From Cardiobacterium sp963553325 (lineage in GTDB: Bacteria > Pseudomonadota > Gammaproteobacteria > Cardiobacteriales > Cardiobacteriaceae), in contig CAUVOF010000013.1 in assembly GCA_963553325.1 (NCBI GenBank), positions 1 to 31,109 on the forward strand: a DNA stretch of 31,109 nucleotides, in the 5' to 3' direction. Positions 6,879 through 15,194 of the stretch are shown here, one piece after another. Each line of letters opens with the position of its first letter. Within the stretch, counting starts at the first letter, position 1. The position numbers and the translations under genes were made by a program. The notes under the pieces were generated by a model that did no database searches, was not told the origin of the DNA, and saw nothing but the letters and a program-made list of their open reading frames with translations.

Positions 6879-8076
6879 CGTCTTTGACCGCCCGCTCTAT
6901 CTCCAGCGCCTGCAAAAATACCGGGACAGCGAATTTATCAAGGTTATCACCGGGGTGCGGCGCGCCGGTAAAACCTTCGTGCTGGAAATGCTGCGCCGCC
7001 AGTTGCAGGCAAGCGGTGTTAGCGAGGCGCAAATCGTTTTCCTCAATTTTGAGTCGATGCAGCATCAAGCGCTGCGCACGGCACAGGTGCTGTATCAATA
7101 TGTGCTGGCGCGCGCGCTCACCGGGCAGAAAATGTATCTTTTTTTGGATGAAATCCAGCGGGTGAGCGCTTGGGAAGACGCGGTAAACAGCCTGCGCGTT
7201 GATTTGGACGCCGATATTTACCTCTCCGGCTCCAATTCTTCGCTGCTCTCCGGCGAGCTGGCAACGCTGCTCGTCGGACGCATGGTGGAAATTCCTGTTT
7301 ATCCGCTGTCGTTTCAGGAATATATGCAGTTCCGCCGCTTTGACGGCATCGCCGACACGTTGTTTCCGGAATATGTGCAGCGCGGCGGCTTTCCTGCGGT
7401 TGCCCTGGTCGATGATGATGAGGTGCGCCGCACCATTTTGGACGGCATTTTTAATTCCATCCTGCTCAAGGACGTAAGCGAGCGCGCCAATCTGCGCAAC
7501 GATGGCGTTTTGAGCCGCCTCGCCGCCTTTTTGTTGAGTGAAATCGGCAACAGTATTTCCATCAACAACATCGCCAACACGTTAAAAAGCGAGGGCATGG
7601 GCGCAAGTAACAACGCGATTGCCAAGTACATCGACCTGCTGGAACAGGCTTTTATTTTCTATCAGGCGCGCCGCTACGATCTGCGCGGCAAGGCGCATCT
7701 GCGCACGCAGGCGAAGTATTACAGCGTCGATACCGGTCTGCGCAACGCCACCCTGAATAAGTCCTTCCGCGACAACTTCGGTCATCAGATTGAAAACATC
7801 GTCTTTATCGAGCTGCTGCGCCGCGGCTATCGGGTGGACGTTGGCAGTTATGATAACCGCGAGATTGATTTTGTCGCGAAAAAAGGCGCGGACATTCAGT
7901 ATTTCCAGGTGGCGATGCAACTGCCCGCCGCCAGCGAGCGCGAAATCGGCAACCTGCTCAACCTGCCGGACAATTATCAGAAAACGGTCATCACCGCCAA
8001 CCGCATGGACGTCGGCGAGGTGGACGGGGTGCGGCTGCGGCATATCGTGGACTGGCTATTGCAAGCCGAGGATTGA
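6871..8076 (+). CDS. AAA_14/DUF4143 family P-loop ATPase
   Basis: The 401-aa protein has Walker A GVRRAGKT (28-35), Walker B LFLDE (90-94), a sensor-like LSGSNSS near 118, the family's RGGFP element, and a C-terminal DUF4143 domain with a winged-helix stretch and REIDFVAKKG. That last motif resembles a PD-(D/E)XK core (my inference). Members are common, patchily distributed accessory ATPases with no settled function. ATG 6871 is preceded by CAGGAA. The gene stands between a transporter remnant and a truncated MITE copy, and begins with an unusual array of binding-site-like repeats, so it is probably acquired DNA. Confidence 0.85.
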   Translation: MQTVFDRPLYLQRLQKYRDSEFIKVITGVRRAGKTFVLEMLRRQLQASGVSEAQIVFLNFESMQHQALRTAQVLYQYVLARALTGQKMYLFLDEIQRVSAWEDAVNSLRVDLDADIYLSGSNSSLLSGELATLLVGRMVEIPVYPLSFQEYMQFRRFDGIADTLFPEYVQRGGFPAVALVDDDEVRRTILDGIFNSILLKDVSERANLRNDGVLSRLAAFLLSEIGNSISINNIANTLKSEGMGASNNAIAKYIDLLEQAFIFYQARRYDLRGKAHLRTQAKYYSVDTGLRNATLNKSFRDNFGHQIENIVFIELLRRGYRVDVGSYDNREIDFVAKKGADIQYFQVAMQLPAASEREIGNLLNLPDNYQKTVITANRMDVGEVDGVRLRHIVDWLLQAED

Positions 8077-8127
8077 AGCGCCATGCAGCAGCAAGGCATG
8101 GGCGCGTATCGTAGCGGCGCTTTGGTG

Positions 8128-8175
8128 ATAGCAATCCACTGAAAGCTTCATACGGTGTTGTGCTGCCTGACCGGA
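8128..8175. repeat. Truncated copy of the TATAGC MITE-like element
   Basis: From 8128 the sequence matches the left half of the 4681-4786 repeat (ATAGCAATCCACTGAAAGC and then CTTCATACGGTGTTGTG, with a CT/TC swap). It then loses similarity near 8175, just before the stop codon of the pseudogene on the minus strand. No right terminal repeat follows. Confidence 0.75.
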
Positions 8176-8179
8176 CACC

Positions 8180-8885
8180 CTAGCGCAGCCGCCAGCAAAC
8201 CGCTGCGTAAAAAACGAGCTGCGCCAGGTTGAACGTCGCGCCGCCGAGCAACGCTGCCAGCGGTGCAGTGGGGAAAGCGCTACAGGCAAAGGCGATGAGG
8301 CAGGCGAGCGGCAGCGGGGTCAGCAGGGCGAATGAACGCGGCAGCGTGCTGCGGCAGCGTGCTGCGGCGGCGGGCGATTTGCACGGTGACCAGCAGCCAG
8401 CCAGCGGCAGCGAGTGCGATAGCGGCAAGCCAGTGTAGTTGCAACAGCTGATAGAAGGCGTTGTACTGCGCGAGCAAGAGCGGCACGGCGGCGTCATCAA
8501 CGGCGAGTAGGGTTTGCGCGCTGTGGCCGAGGTAGTAAAAACCCGCATGCGCCAGCGGCAGCAGCGCATAACTGCCAAAAAGCAGGGCGAGCGCAAGATG
8601 GCTGGTGCGACTCGCGGTAAGCAAGCGGGCAAGCCCGGCGCAGGCGGCGAGGTAGCCAATCAGGCTGAAGGTGGCGGGGATGACGCCAAAAAAGAGGCGG
8701 GCGGGCGAGGCATCCAGCATCAGCGCGGCAAAATCGCCATCGCCTGCCAGTTGCGTGTCGAGCGCGAGCAAGCGTGGGTAAAGCTCGGGATGCGGGACGA
8801 AGCCGACGAGCAGCATATCGGCGACACTCCAGCACAGGGCGGCGAGGACGCCGCAGAGAAACAGGGTAAGTGTTTTAACGGGCAT
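8180..8885 (-). pseudogene. Multi-pass membrane protein gene broken by a 13-bp tandem duplication
   Basis: The frame starting at 8885 (CGGAG upstream) encodes about five hydrophobic helices and runs to the repeat at 8341-8366. There a 13-bp unit, GCAGCGTGCTGCG, occurs twice in tandem. After it, the continuing protein (more membrane helices, ending CWRLR) is in another frame that ends at 8180. The two frames differ by one, and deleting one 13-bp unit (8341-8353 or 8354-8366) joins them exactly, giving about 230 aa. I do not recognise the family. The repeat could make the gene switchable rather than dead. Confidence 0.8.
8341..8366. repeat. 13-bp perfect tandem duplication inside a coding frame
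   Basis: Two adjacent copies of GCAGCGTGCTGCG. Because 13 is not a multiple of three, gain or loss of one unit shifts the reading frame of the membrane protein gene at 8180-8885. Confidence 0.95.
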
Positions 8886-9030
8886 AACGGACTCCGCTGG
8901 TAAAAACGGCATCCTATGCCGTCACCGGACAAAGGGCAAAGACAGCAGGCGAGGGCAGGGCGCGTGCAGAGAAGGCCTGCAACAGGGGCGGGATTCAAAT
9001 TATCAGTAGACCTAATGGCAGGCGGTTTTT

Positions 9031-9813
9031 TTATCTGGCTTTTTTCGCGATGAACAGGTCGCCGTGGCGGTTCTGGCGAATGGCGGCGATGCGCCAGCTA
9101 ATCACCGGGTGGTCGATGAAGAAGTTGTATACTGCCGCCCATTTTTGTCCGCCGGCGATTTGGTCTTTTTCGTAGGCGTCGATGTCCACTTGGCGGTAGA
9201 GGTGTTTGCCGGCGGCAAGCATGAGCAGTCCTTTGCAGTCGCGGTCTGCGGCAAGCGCATGGCCGAGTTTGTCGCAGCCATATTCGCGTGCACGGCTTAG
9301 GGGCTCGCCGATGAGGTAGTTGAGTCCGGGCATGTTGCCGATAAAGGTGAGCAGGTTGTACCACCACATGACGTGTTTCAGGCGGATGTGGCCGAGTTCG
9401 TGGTCGAGGATGAAGCGCAGCGCGTCGCGGTCGTCGTTGGCGAGCGCGCGTTCGAGGATGTCTGAGTAGCCGTATATTTTGCCGATGGTGTAGGCAATCA
9501 TCAGCAGGAAGCTAAGCGGGATGAGCGCGACGAGCAGCGGGTTCAGTCTGTCCACCATGTCGAGCAGTTCGCGGTCGTCCGCGGGGACTTTTTGCAGTAC
9601 GGCAGCGTCGTCAAGTTCGGCTGTTTCCGGGTGGTCGGCGCGGTATTCGGCAATGATGTTTTGTTGGAGGAAGGCGACGGTGTCTGCTTTGGCAAAGGAG
9701 AGGGCAAAGAGGATGAGCCAGACGCCGAGGGTGAGCGTGGCGGCGAGGGTAAAGAGCGGGCGCTCCTAGCGGTGGCGCGATTTTTGGATGAGTTCGGCGT
9801 GGTTTTGGCACAT
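9031..9813 (-). pseudogene. M48-family zinc metalloprotease gene with a premature TAG
   Basis: A single uninterrupted frame from ATG 9813 to 9031 (260 codons) encodes a cytoplasmic leader, a hydrophobic helix, a linker, a second hydrophobic helix and the peptidase domain. That domain carries HELGH (His138, Glu139, His142 in full numbering) and a downstream REYGCDKLG with the likely third zinc ligand, as in HtpX-like M48 peptidases. Codon 16 is TAG (9768-9766). The next ATG in frame is at 9558 and would give a 175-aa product that keeps HELGH but loses the first helix. The gene is therefore probably inactive or makes a shortened enzyme. A sequencing error is the main alternative. Confidence 0.8.
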
Positions 9814-9924
9814 GGTGGTTTTTCCGGATGATTAATGGGCGGCGCAGTATAGCGGAGTGGGTTCGGGGAACACGGTTTGGTTCTGGCGCCACCGTGTTTT
9901 TAATGGAGGTTCTGGACAGGGTAT

Positions 9925-9950
9925 GAAAAACCGCCCCGGAGGGCGGTCTG
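9925..9950 (-). terminator. Terminator of glgP
   Basis: Read on the minus strand, a stem ACCGCCC/GGGGCGGT is followed by TTTTT, 11 bp after the glgP stop codon. It is nearly identical to the hairpin at 5090-5114. Confidence 0.8.
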
Positions 9951-9960
9951 GTTTTTGGGG

Positions 9961-12492
9961 TTATTTGCCTTTTTTCTTCGGCGCCGCTGCGGTGTTTGCC
10001 GGAGGTGGCTCGGGGACTTCGCTCAGTCCACCGCTCACGTTAATCGGGGTTTCCGGTAGTGGCTTGATGTACCAGATGTCTTTGGCGTAATCCTCGATGG
10101 AGCGGTCGGAGGAGAAGTAGCCCATGTGCGCGATGTTGGTAATCGCTGCTTTCGCCCAGGCTTCCTGGTCGCGGTAGCGGCGGTCGATGCGGTCTTGTGC
10201 TTCGATGTAGCTGCGGAAATCTGCCAGCACTTGGTAGTAGTCGCTGAAGACGTGCAGGTTTTCGTGGTAGCGGCTCGGTTCTTCCGGCGAGAACGCGCCC
10301 GAGGTGATCTGGATGATGGTTTCGTGCAGTTCGGGGTCGTTTTCGAGATACAGCAGCGGGGAGTAGCCGCGTTGGCGCAGGGCTTCGACTTGTTCGACGG
10401 TGTTGCCGAAGATGAAGATGTTGTCTTTGCCGACGGCGTTCAGGATTTCGACGTTGGCGCCGTCCAGCGTGCCGATGGTGAGCGCGCCGTTTAGCGCGAA
10501 TTTCATGTTGCTGGTGCCGGAGGCTTCGGTGCCGGCGAGCGAGATTTGTTCGGAGATGTCCGCTGCCGGGATGATGATTTGCGCCAGGCTGACGCCGTAG
10601 TTGGGGATGAAGACGATTTTGATGAGGTCGCGGATGCGGCCGTCGTTGTTGATGACTTTGGCGATGTCGTTGATGAGGTGGATGATTTTTTTCGCGGCGT
10701 AGTAGGCGCTCGCGGCTTTGCCCGCGAAGATGTACACGCGCGGTACCCAGTCGGCATCCGGGTTTTTCAGGATGCGGTTGTAGCGGTTGATGATTTGCAG
10801 GACGTTCAGCAGTTGTCGCTTGTATTCGTGGATGCGCTTGATTTGGACGTCAAAGAGCGCGTCCGGGCTGACTTTGATGCCCAGTTCGCTGTTGATCCAT
10901 TCGGCGAGTCGGCGTTTGTTTTCGTGTTTGACGGCGCGGATTTCGGCGCGCACGGCGGCGTCTTCTTTGAGCGGATCGAGTTTGACGAGTTGTTCCAGAT
11001 GGTTGCGCCAGCTTTCGCCGATGTGTTTGTCCAGCACTTGTGCGAGGCCGCGGTTGGCAAGGGCGATCCAGCGGCGCGGGGTCACGCCGTTCGTCACGTT
11101 GGTGAAGCGCTCGGGGTAGAGGCGGGCAAAGTCGGCGAAGATGGATTTGACCATCAGCTCGGAGTGGATTTTGGCGACGCCGTTGATTTTGTGCGAGCCG
11201 ATGACTGCCAGCCACGCCATGCGCACGCGGCGTTCGCCGCCTTCGTCAATGAGGGAGACGCGGCGGATGAAGTCGCCGTCGTAGCCTTGTTTGCGCAAGC
11301 CGTCGAGGAAGTGTTCGTTGATTTCAAAGATGAGTTGCAGGTGGCGCGGCAGGACGCGACCCATCATTTCCACCGGCCAGGTTTCCAGCGCTTCGCCCAT
11401 CAGGGTGTGGTTGGTGTAGCTGAAGATTTTGCCGCAGGCCGCCCAGGCGTCGTCCCATTTGATGCGGTATTCGTCAATCAGGATGCGCATGAGTTCGGGG
11501 ATGGCAAGCACCGGGTGGGTGTCGTTCAGGTGGATGGCGACGGTGTCGGCCAGTGTGCTGATGTCCGGGTTTTCTTTGAGGTGGCGGCGGACGATGTCCT
11601 GCACGGAGGCGGAGGTGAGGAAGTATTCCTGGCGCAGGCGCAACTCTCGGCCAACGGCGGTGGAGTCGTCCGGGTAGAGGACGCGCGAGACGTTTTCCGA
11701 GGCGTTTTGTTTTTCCATCGCCGCGAAGTAGTCGCCGCGGTTGAAGTCATTGAGGTTGAAGACGTCACCGGCGTGTGCCGACCACAGGCGCAGGGTGTTT
11801 GCCGCTGCGGTGCCGTAGCCGGGGATGATTTGGTCGTAGGCAAGGGCGGTGATTTGTTCGCTGTTGTTCCAGATGCATTGTTCGCCCTGGTAGTGGATGT
11901 TGCCGCCGAAGCGGATGACGTAGTGTTTGCTCGGACGGCGGAATTGCCAGGCAATGTCCTGCTCCGTCCAGGTGTCCGGGCGCTCGACCTGTTTGCCGTT
12001 TTCGATGTCCTGGCGGAACATGCCGTATTCGTAGCGGATGCCGTAGCCCATCGCCGGGATGCGCAGGGTAGCAAGGCTGTCCATAAAGCAGGCGGCGAGG
12101 CGTCCCAAACCGCCGTTACCCAAGCCCGGGTCGCCTTCTTCGGCGATGATGTCGTTCAGGTCTTGACCGAGTTCAGCGAGCGCTTCGCGCAGGGCGTCGT
12201 AAACGTCTTCGGCGATAAGCGCGTTGGAGAGCGCCCGCCCCATCAGAAATTCCATAGAGAGGTAATAGACGCGGCGCAGGTTTTCGCGGCGCAGATAGCG
12301 GGTGGTTTGCAGCCAGCGTTCGGCGGCAAGATCGCGTACCACCAGCAGGGCGGCATTCAACCAGTTGGTTTTGCTCGCTTCTGAGGGTGGGCAACCGAGG
12401 CTGAAAATGAGCTTGTACACCAGTGCTTCTTTCAGACTTTGTACATCGCTGCCGGGGGCGCGGTATTCGTATTTATGGTTGCTGCTTAGCAT
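9961..12492 (-). CDS. glgP: Glycogen/maltodextrin phosphorylase
   Basis: PLP-dependent enzyme that removes glucose-1-phosphate from alpha-1,4-glucan ends. With the start at 12492 it has 843 aa, the usual length. The glucan-binding/catalytic signature EASGTSNMKFALNG carries the PLP lysine (Lys664). GDPGLGNGGLGRLAACF and the DTHPVLAIPELMRIL region are also typical. I prefer ATG 12492 over 12504 because GGAGAGA sits just before it, and nothing like a ribosome-binding site precedes the upstream ATG. An unusual Pro/Ala tail ends in PKKKGK. No other glycogen gene is nearby. It is divergent from the Slam gene and has its own terminator. Confidence 0.95.
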   Translation of the reverse strand: MLSSNHKYEYRAPGSDVQSLKEALVYKLIFSLGCPPSEASKTNWLNAALLVVRDLAAERWLQTTRYLRRENLRRVYYLSMEFLMGRALSNALIAEDVYDALREALAELGQDLNDIIAEEGDPGLGNGGLGRLAACFMDSLATLRIPAMGYGIRYEYGMFRQDIENGKQVERPDTWTEQDIAWQFRRPSKHYVIRFGGNIHYQGEQCIWNNSEQITALAYDQIIPGYGTAAANTLRLWSAHAGDVFNLNDFNRGDYFAAMEKQNASENVSRVLYPDDSTAVGRELRLRQEYFLTSASVQDIVRRHLKENPDISTLADTVAIHLNDTHPVLAIPELMRILIDEYRIKWDDAWAACGKIFSYTNHTLMGEALETWPVEMMGRVLPRHLQLIFEINEHFLDGLRKQGYDGDFIRRVSLIDEGGERRVRMAWLAVIGSHKINGVAKIHSELMVKSIFADFARLYPERFTNVTNGVTPRRWIALANRGLAQVLDKHIGESWRNHLEQLVKLDPLKEDAAVRAEIRAVKHENKRRLAEWINSELGIKVSPDALFDVQIKRIHEYKRQLLNVLQIINRYNRILKNPDADWVPRVYIFAGKAASAYYAAKKIIHLINDIAKVINNDGRIRDLIKIVFIPNYGVSLAQIIIPAADISEQISLAGTEASGTSNMKFALNGALTIGTLDGANVEILNAVGKDNIFIFGNTVEQVEALRQRGYSPLLYLENDPELHETIIQITSGAFSPEEPSRYHENLHVFSDYYQVLADFRSYIEAQDRIDRRYRDQEAWAKAAITNIAHMGYFSSDRSIEDYAKDIWYIKPLPETPINVSGGLSEVPEPPPANTAAAPKKKGK

Positions 12493-12575
12493 GGTTCTCT
12501 CCATGGGTGAATTTATGGAAATGATACGCCCCTTGCCGCGCTTTGGGAAATGACGCAGCCGCCATCGTCTTCACT

Positions 12576-12602
12576 TTGCAACGGAAAACTTTGCTTTATA
12601 AT
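12576..12602 (+). promoter_or_regulatory. Probable sigma-70 promoter of the Slam gene
   Basis: TTGCAA at 12576-12581 and a perfect TATAAT at 12597-12602 with a 15-bp spacer (16 if TTTGCA is used), 42 bp before the start codon. Confidence 0.55.
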
Positions 12603-12644
12603 GCGCCGCTTTGCGTTATCCATCACAACAATACAGAGAAACCC

Positions 12645-14162
12645 ATGAAGATGAACCGTATCACTCCATTCGCCCTCGCTGTTTCCGGCAGTCTGTTTTT
12701 TGCTGCACCGACTGCATTTGCCCAAAATGCGCCTGCCATTCCCGTTCCCCTTGACCGCGGCAATGAACGCCTTTCCGAAGACGACATCGGCAAAAAAGCG
12801 GTGGAAAATGCGCCCAAGCTGCCGTCCGTCCGCCCTGCCAATACCCTGCCAAGCGACGCCGCCGGTAGCAACGAAGACATTGTCTATACCCCCGAATATT
12901 TGAAGGAACACCCGGAAGAGTTGGAAAAGCTCTTGGTTGAGCTGATCCGCCGCAATGAAACCGACGGCCTCAAGCTGCTGCTGCCAATTTATGCGGAAGT
13001 GCCGAACCGCGACGAGTCGCTCATCGACTGGGGCAGAGCCATCATCGCCATGAACGAAGGCCGCACCGACGAAGCCGTCCGCCTCTACCGCAAGCTGATT
13101 GCCGCCCTGCCGGACAACCGCATGCTGCGCTTCCAAACCGCGCTCGCCCTCTACCGCAACAACGAAATGATTGCCGCGAAAGAGCAGCTGCAAAAGCTGC
13201 GCAGTTCGGATGTTTCCGAGGCTGACCGCAAGGCGCTGGATGACTACATTTCCGCCATTGACCGCCGCGACCAGTGGTCATTTAACGGCAGCCTGAGCTA
13301 CGTCCACGACAACAACGTCAATGGCGTTGCCAAAAAAGGCACGCGCCTTGACCTTGGCAATGGTCGCAGCTTCACTGCCAGCCGCGACCAGGAAAAAGCC
13401 AACGGCGTTAGCTACAGCGTCGGCGCCGACAAAAAATGGTCGATGACCGACAACCTCTACACCTCGCTGCACGGCGATTTGAGCGGCGTGTATTACTACA
13501 ACAAGAAAAACTACAACGACATCACTGCCCGTGTCGCTGCCGGTGGCGGTTTCCGCAACGCGCGCATCGATGTGGAAGTTACCCCGTTCGTGCAGAAACG
13601 CTTCTACGGCCAGGGCAGCAACGGCGATGGCAAGCTGCACAGCTATTCACAATCCGCCGGGGTGCGCGTTGATACCTCCTACTGGCTTACCCCGCGTTGG
13701 CGCTGGCAGAACAACGTCGAATACAGCTACGACAAGCACATCAAGACCTACAACTATCTCGATGGCAACCGCATCAGCGTCGGCAACACCGTCATGTTCG
13801 CGCCCAACCAAAAACAATACTGGTTTGCCGGGCTTGACCTCAGCCACAAAAGTGCACGTAGCGCCAGCGACGCCTACAACCGCTTTGGCACCCGCCTCGG
13901 TTGGGGGCAGGAATGGGGCAAAGGTATCTCCACCCGCCTGATGGGCAGCTACGGCAAGCGCTTCAGCAAAGGCGTGGATTTCTTCAACATCAAGCGCCGC
14001 GACAACGAATACAACGCCAACCTCGCCCTGTGGCACCGCAACATCCACTTCCTCGGCATCACGCCGCGCCTCGTCTTCTCCTACAGCAAGATCGACAGCA
14101 ACAACAAGTTCTACAGCTACGACACCAGCAAAGTCTATCTCGACTTCAGCCGCTCGTTCTGA
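12645..14162 (+). CDS. Surface lipoprotein assembly modulator (Slam, DUF560) family outer-membrane protein
   Basis: Slam proteins sit in the outer membrane and flip lipoproteins to the cell surface. The 505-aa product has a signal peptide (1-26, AFA cleavage), a helical TPR-like periplasmic domain (about 80-205, including RTDEAVRLYRKLIAALPDN) and a C-terminal beta-barrel domain (about 210-505) with alternating aromatic strands, ending in SRSF with a terminal Phe, as expected for BAM-inserted barrels. Start 12645 is chosen because the signal peptide begins there; the frame upstream is not protein-like. Slam genes often neighbour their lipoprotein client (TbpB, HpuA and fHbp types), but none is seen here. 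It has its own promoter and terminator, so it is a single-gene unit. Confidence 0.85.
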   Translation: MKMNRITPFALAVSGSLFFAAPTAFAQNAPAIPVPLDRGNERLSEDDIGKKAVENAPKLPSVRPANTLPSDAAGSNEDIVYTPEYLKEHPEELEKLLVELIRRNETDGLKLLLPIYAEVPNRDESLIDWGRAIIAMNEGRTDEAVRLYRKLIAALPDNRMLRFQTALALYRNNEMIAAKEQLQKLRSSDVSEADRKALDDYISAIDRRDQWSFNGSLSYVHDNNVNGVAKKGTRLDLGNGRSFTASRDQEKANGVSYSVGADKKWSMTDNLYTSLHGDLSGVYYYNKKNYNDITARVAAGGGFRNARIDVEVTPFVQKRFYGQGSNGDGKLHSYSQSAGVRVDTSYWLTPRWRWQNNVEYSYDKHIKTYNYLDGNRISVGNTVMFAPNQKQYWFAGLDLSHKSARSASDAYNRFGTRLGWGQEWGKGISTRLMGSYGKRFSKGVDFFNIKRRDNEYNANLALWHRNIHFLGITPRLVFSYSKIDSNNKFYSYDTSKVYLDFSRSF

Positions 14163-14183
14163 CCGCGCTGCGCTTGCCCACAG

Positions 14184-14209
14184 AAAAGCCGGACTCTTCC
14201 GGCTTTTTC
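14184..14209 (+). terminator. Terminator of the Slam gene
   Basis: AAAAGCCGG/CCGGCTTTT stem with a 6-nt loop and five T, 21 bp after the stop codon. Confidence 0.85.
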
Positions 14210-14294
14210 TACGCCCAGCGCTTGCGCGGCGGGATGGCATGACGCTTGCGCCCGCTATAAAATTTCGCCCTATTCATGCCATGAGGATTTTGTG

Positions 14295-15038
14295 ATGCTT
14301 ACCCTGTCCCCCAATGCCCGCCTGTTTTCGTTTCCCGTCTTGTTCGATGGCGGTTACGCGCCGTTTATTCGCGATGGTCTCGCGTCGTTTGCCCTGTCGC
14401 TGCCGCAAGTGCGGGCGCAGGCGCAGGTCGATGATGTGTTGCTGGGGCTTGCTGGTGAAAACGGCGAGGCGCGGCTGGTGTTCGTCTTCGTCGTGGACGA
14501 AGTGCTGCCGTGGGCGGATTACAGCGCGCAATGCCGCACGGGCGAGCGCCGCCGCGTGCCGCGCAATCTGCTCGATGCGGCGGACGCGATTTTCCCGCCT
14601 GGTAGTCGCAACCCGCTGCCGTCGTGGTCGGGGCATGTGGCGGCAGATTTCGCGCGCGATGTTGAAGAAGGCAAACACGCGCTGCTCAGCCGCCGCTTTT
14701 GGTATTTCGGCAAGGGTGAGCGCGTGTCGCTGTGCTTGCCGGCGGATTTGCAGGTATTGTTACCGGCAGCAGGCTTCCGCCAACAGGCGAATGTGCCGCT
14801 GCTGCCGCGTTTTGCCGAAGTCTTTAACAAGATGCTGACAGAACACGACGCCGCAGCTTATGGCAGCTACGGTCAGCCACGTGAACAGCCGGAGCTGGAA
14901 GGTTTTGATTTCGTCATGTCGTGCAGCACATTATCAGCCAGCGCCGATGGTTGCGGCGCGCAAGTGGAAGGACGGGTGCCGCTCGATGTACTGCGTGATG
15001 CCGAGCGCGCCAACGATACGATTGGCGAAGCCTTGTAA
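14295..15038 (+). CDS. Hypothetical protein, unrecognised family
   Basis: A 247-aa open frame with GAGG placed 8 nt before ATG 14295; an in-frame GTG directly before it (14292) is a possible alternative start. No signal peptide or membrane helix is visible. The protein is soluble-looking, with hydrophobic strands (ARLVFVFVVDEVL), several Trp residues and a Cys-containing C-terminal half (FVMSCSTLSASADGCGA). A TATAAA box at 14256-14261 lies 34 bp upstream. Coding character is convincing (no competing frame, codon use like its neighbours), but I cannot name a function. It precedes the J-like/pilin-like gene on the same strand with a 156-bp gap. Confidence 0.75.
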   Translation: MLTLSPNARLFSFPVLFDGGYAPFIRDGLASFALSLPQVRAQAQVDDVLLGLAGENGEARLVFVFVVDEVLPWADYSAQCRTGERRRVPRNLLDAADAIFPPGSRNPLPSWSGHVAADFARDVEEGKHALLSRRFWYFGKGERVSLCLPADLQVLLPAAGFRQQANVPLLPRFAEVFNKMLTEHDAAAYGSYGQPREQPELEGFDFVMSCSTLSASADGCGAQVEGRVPLDVLRDAERANDTIGEAL

Positions 15039-15194
15039 CATCATGAGGAAAAATATTTTGCCTTTTCACAAGCTGTTATATTACAATTTTGACACGACAT
15101 AGTAACCTCTATCAAGGCTCACCGCGGCGGGTAAGGAACTCAAACCTGTTTTGTTTATCAGGGATTTCGCCGCTATTCTGCAAGGAAAATCAAT

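Noticed and set aside
9766..9768. Programmed stop-codon readthrough or selenocysteine-like recoding in the M48 gene
   Set aside because: The codon is TAG, not TGA, no hairpin element was seen after it, and another gene nearby carries a TAA, so simple nonsense mutations are a better explanation.
10546..12384. Long plus-strand open frame (612 codons) opposite glgP
   Set aside because: It is antisense to a complete, conserved phosphorylase; its composition (Val/Asp/Phe-rich) is what a GC-rich gene gives on the other strand, and it has no ribosome-binding site or recognisable motif.
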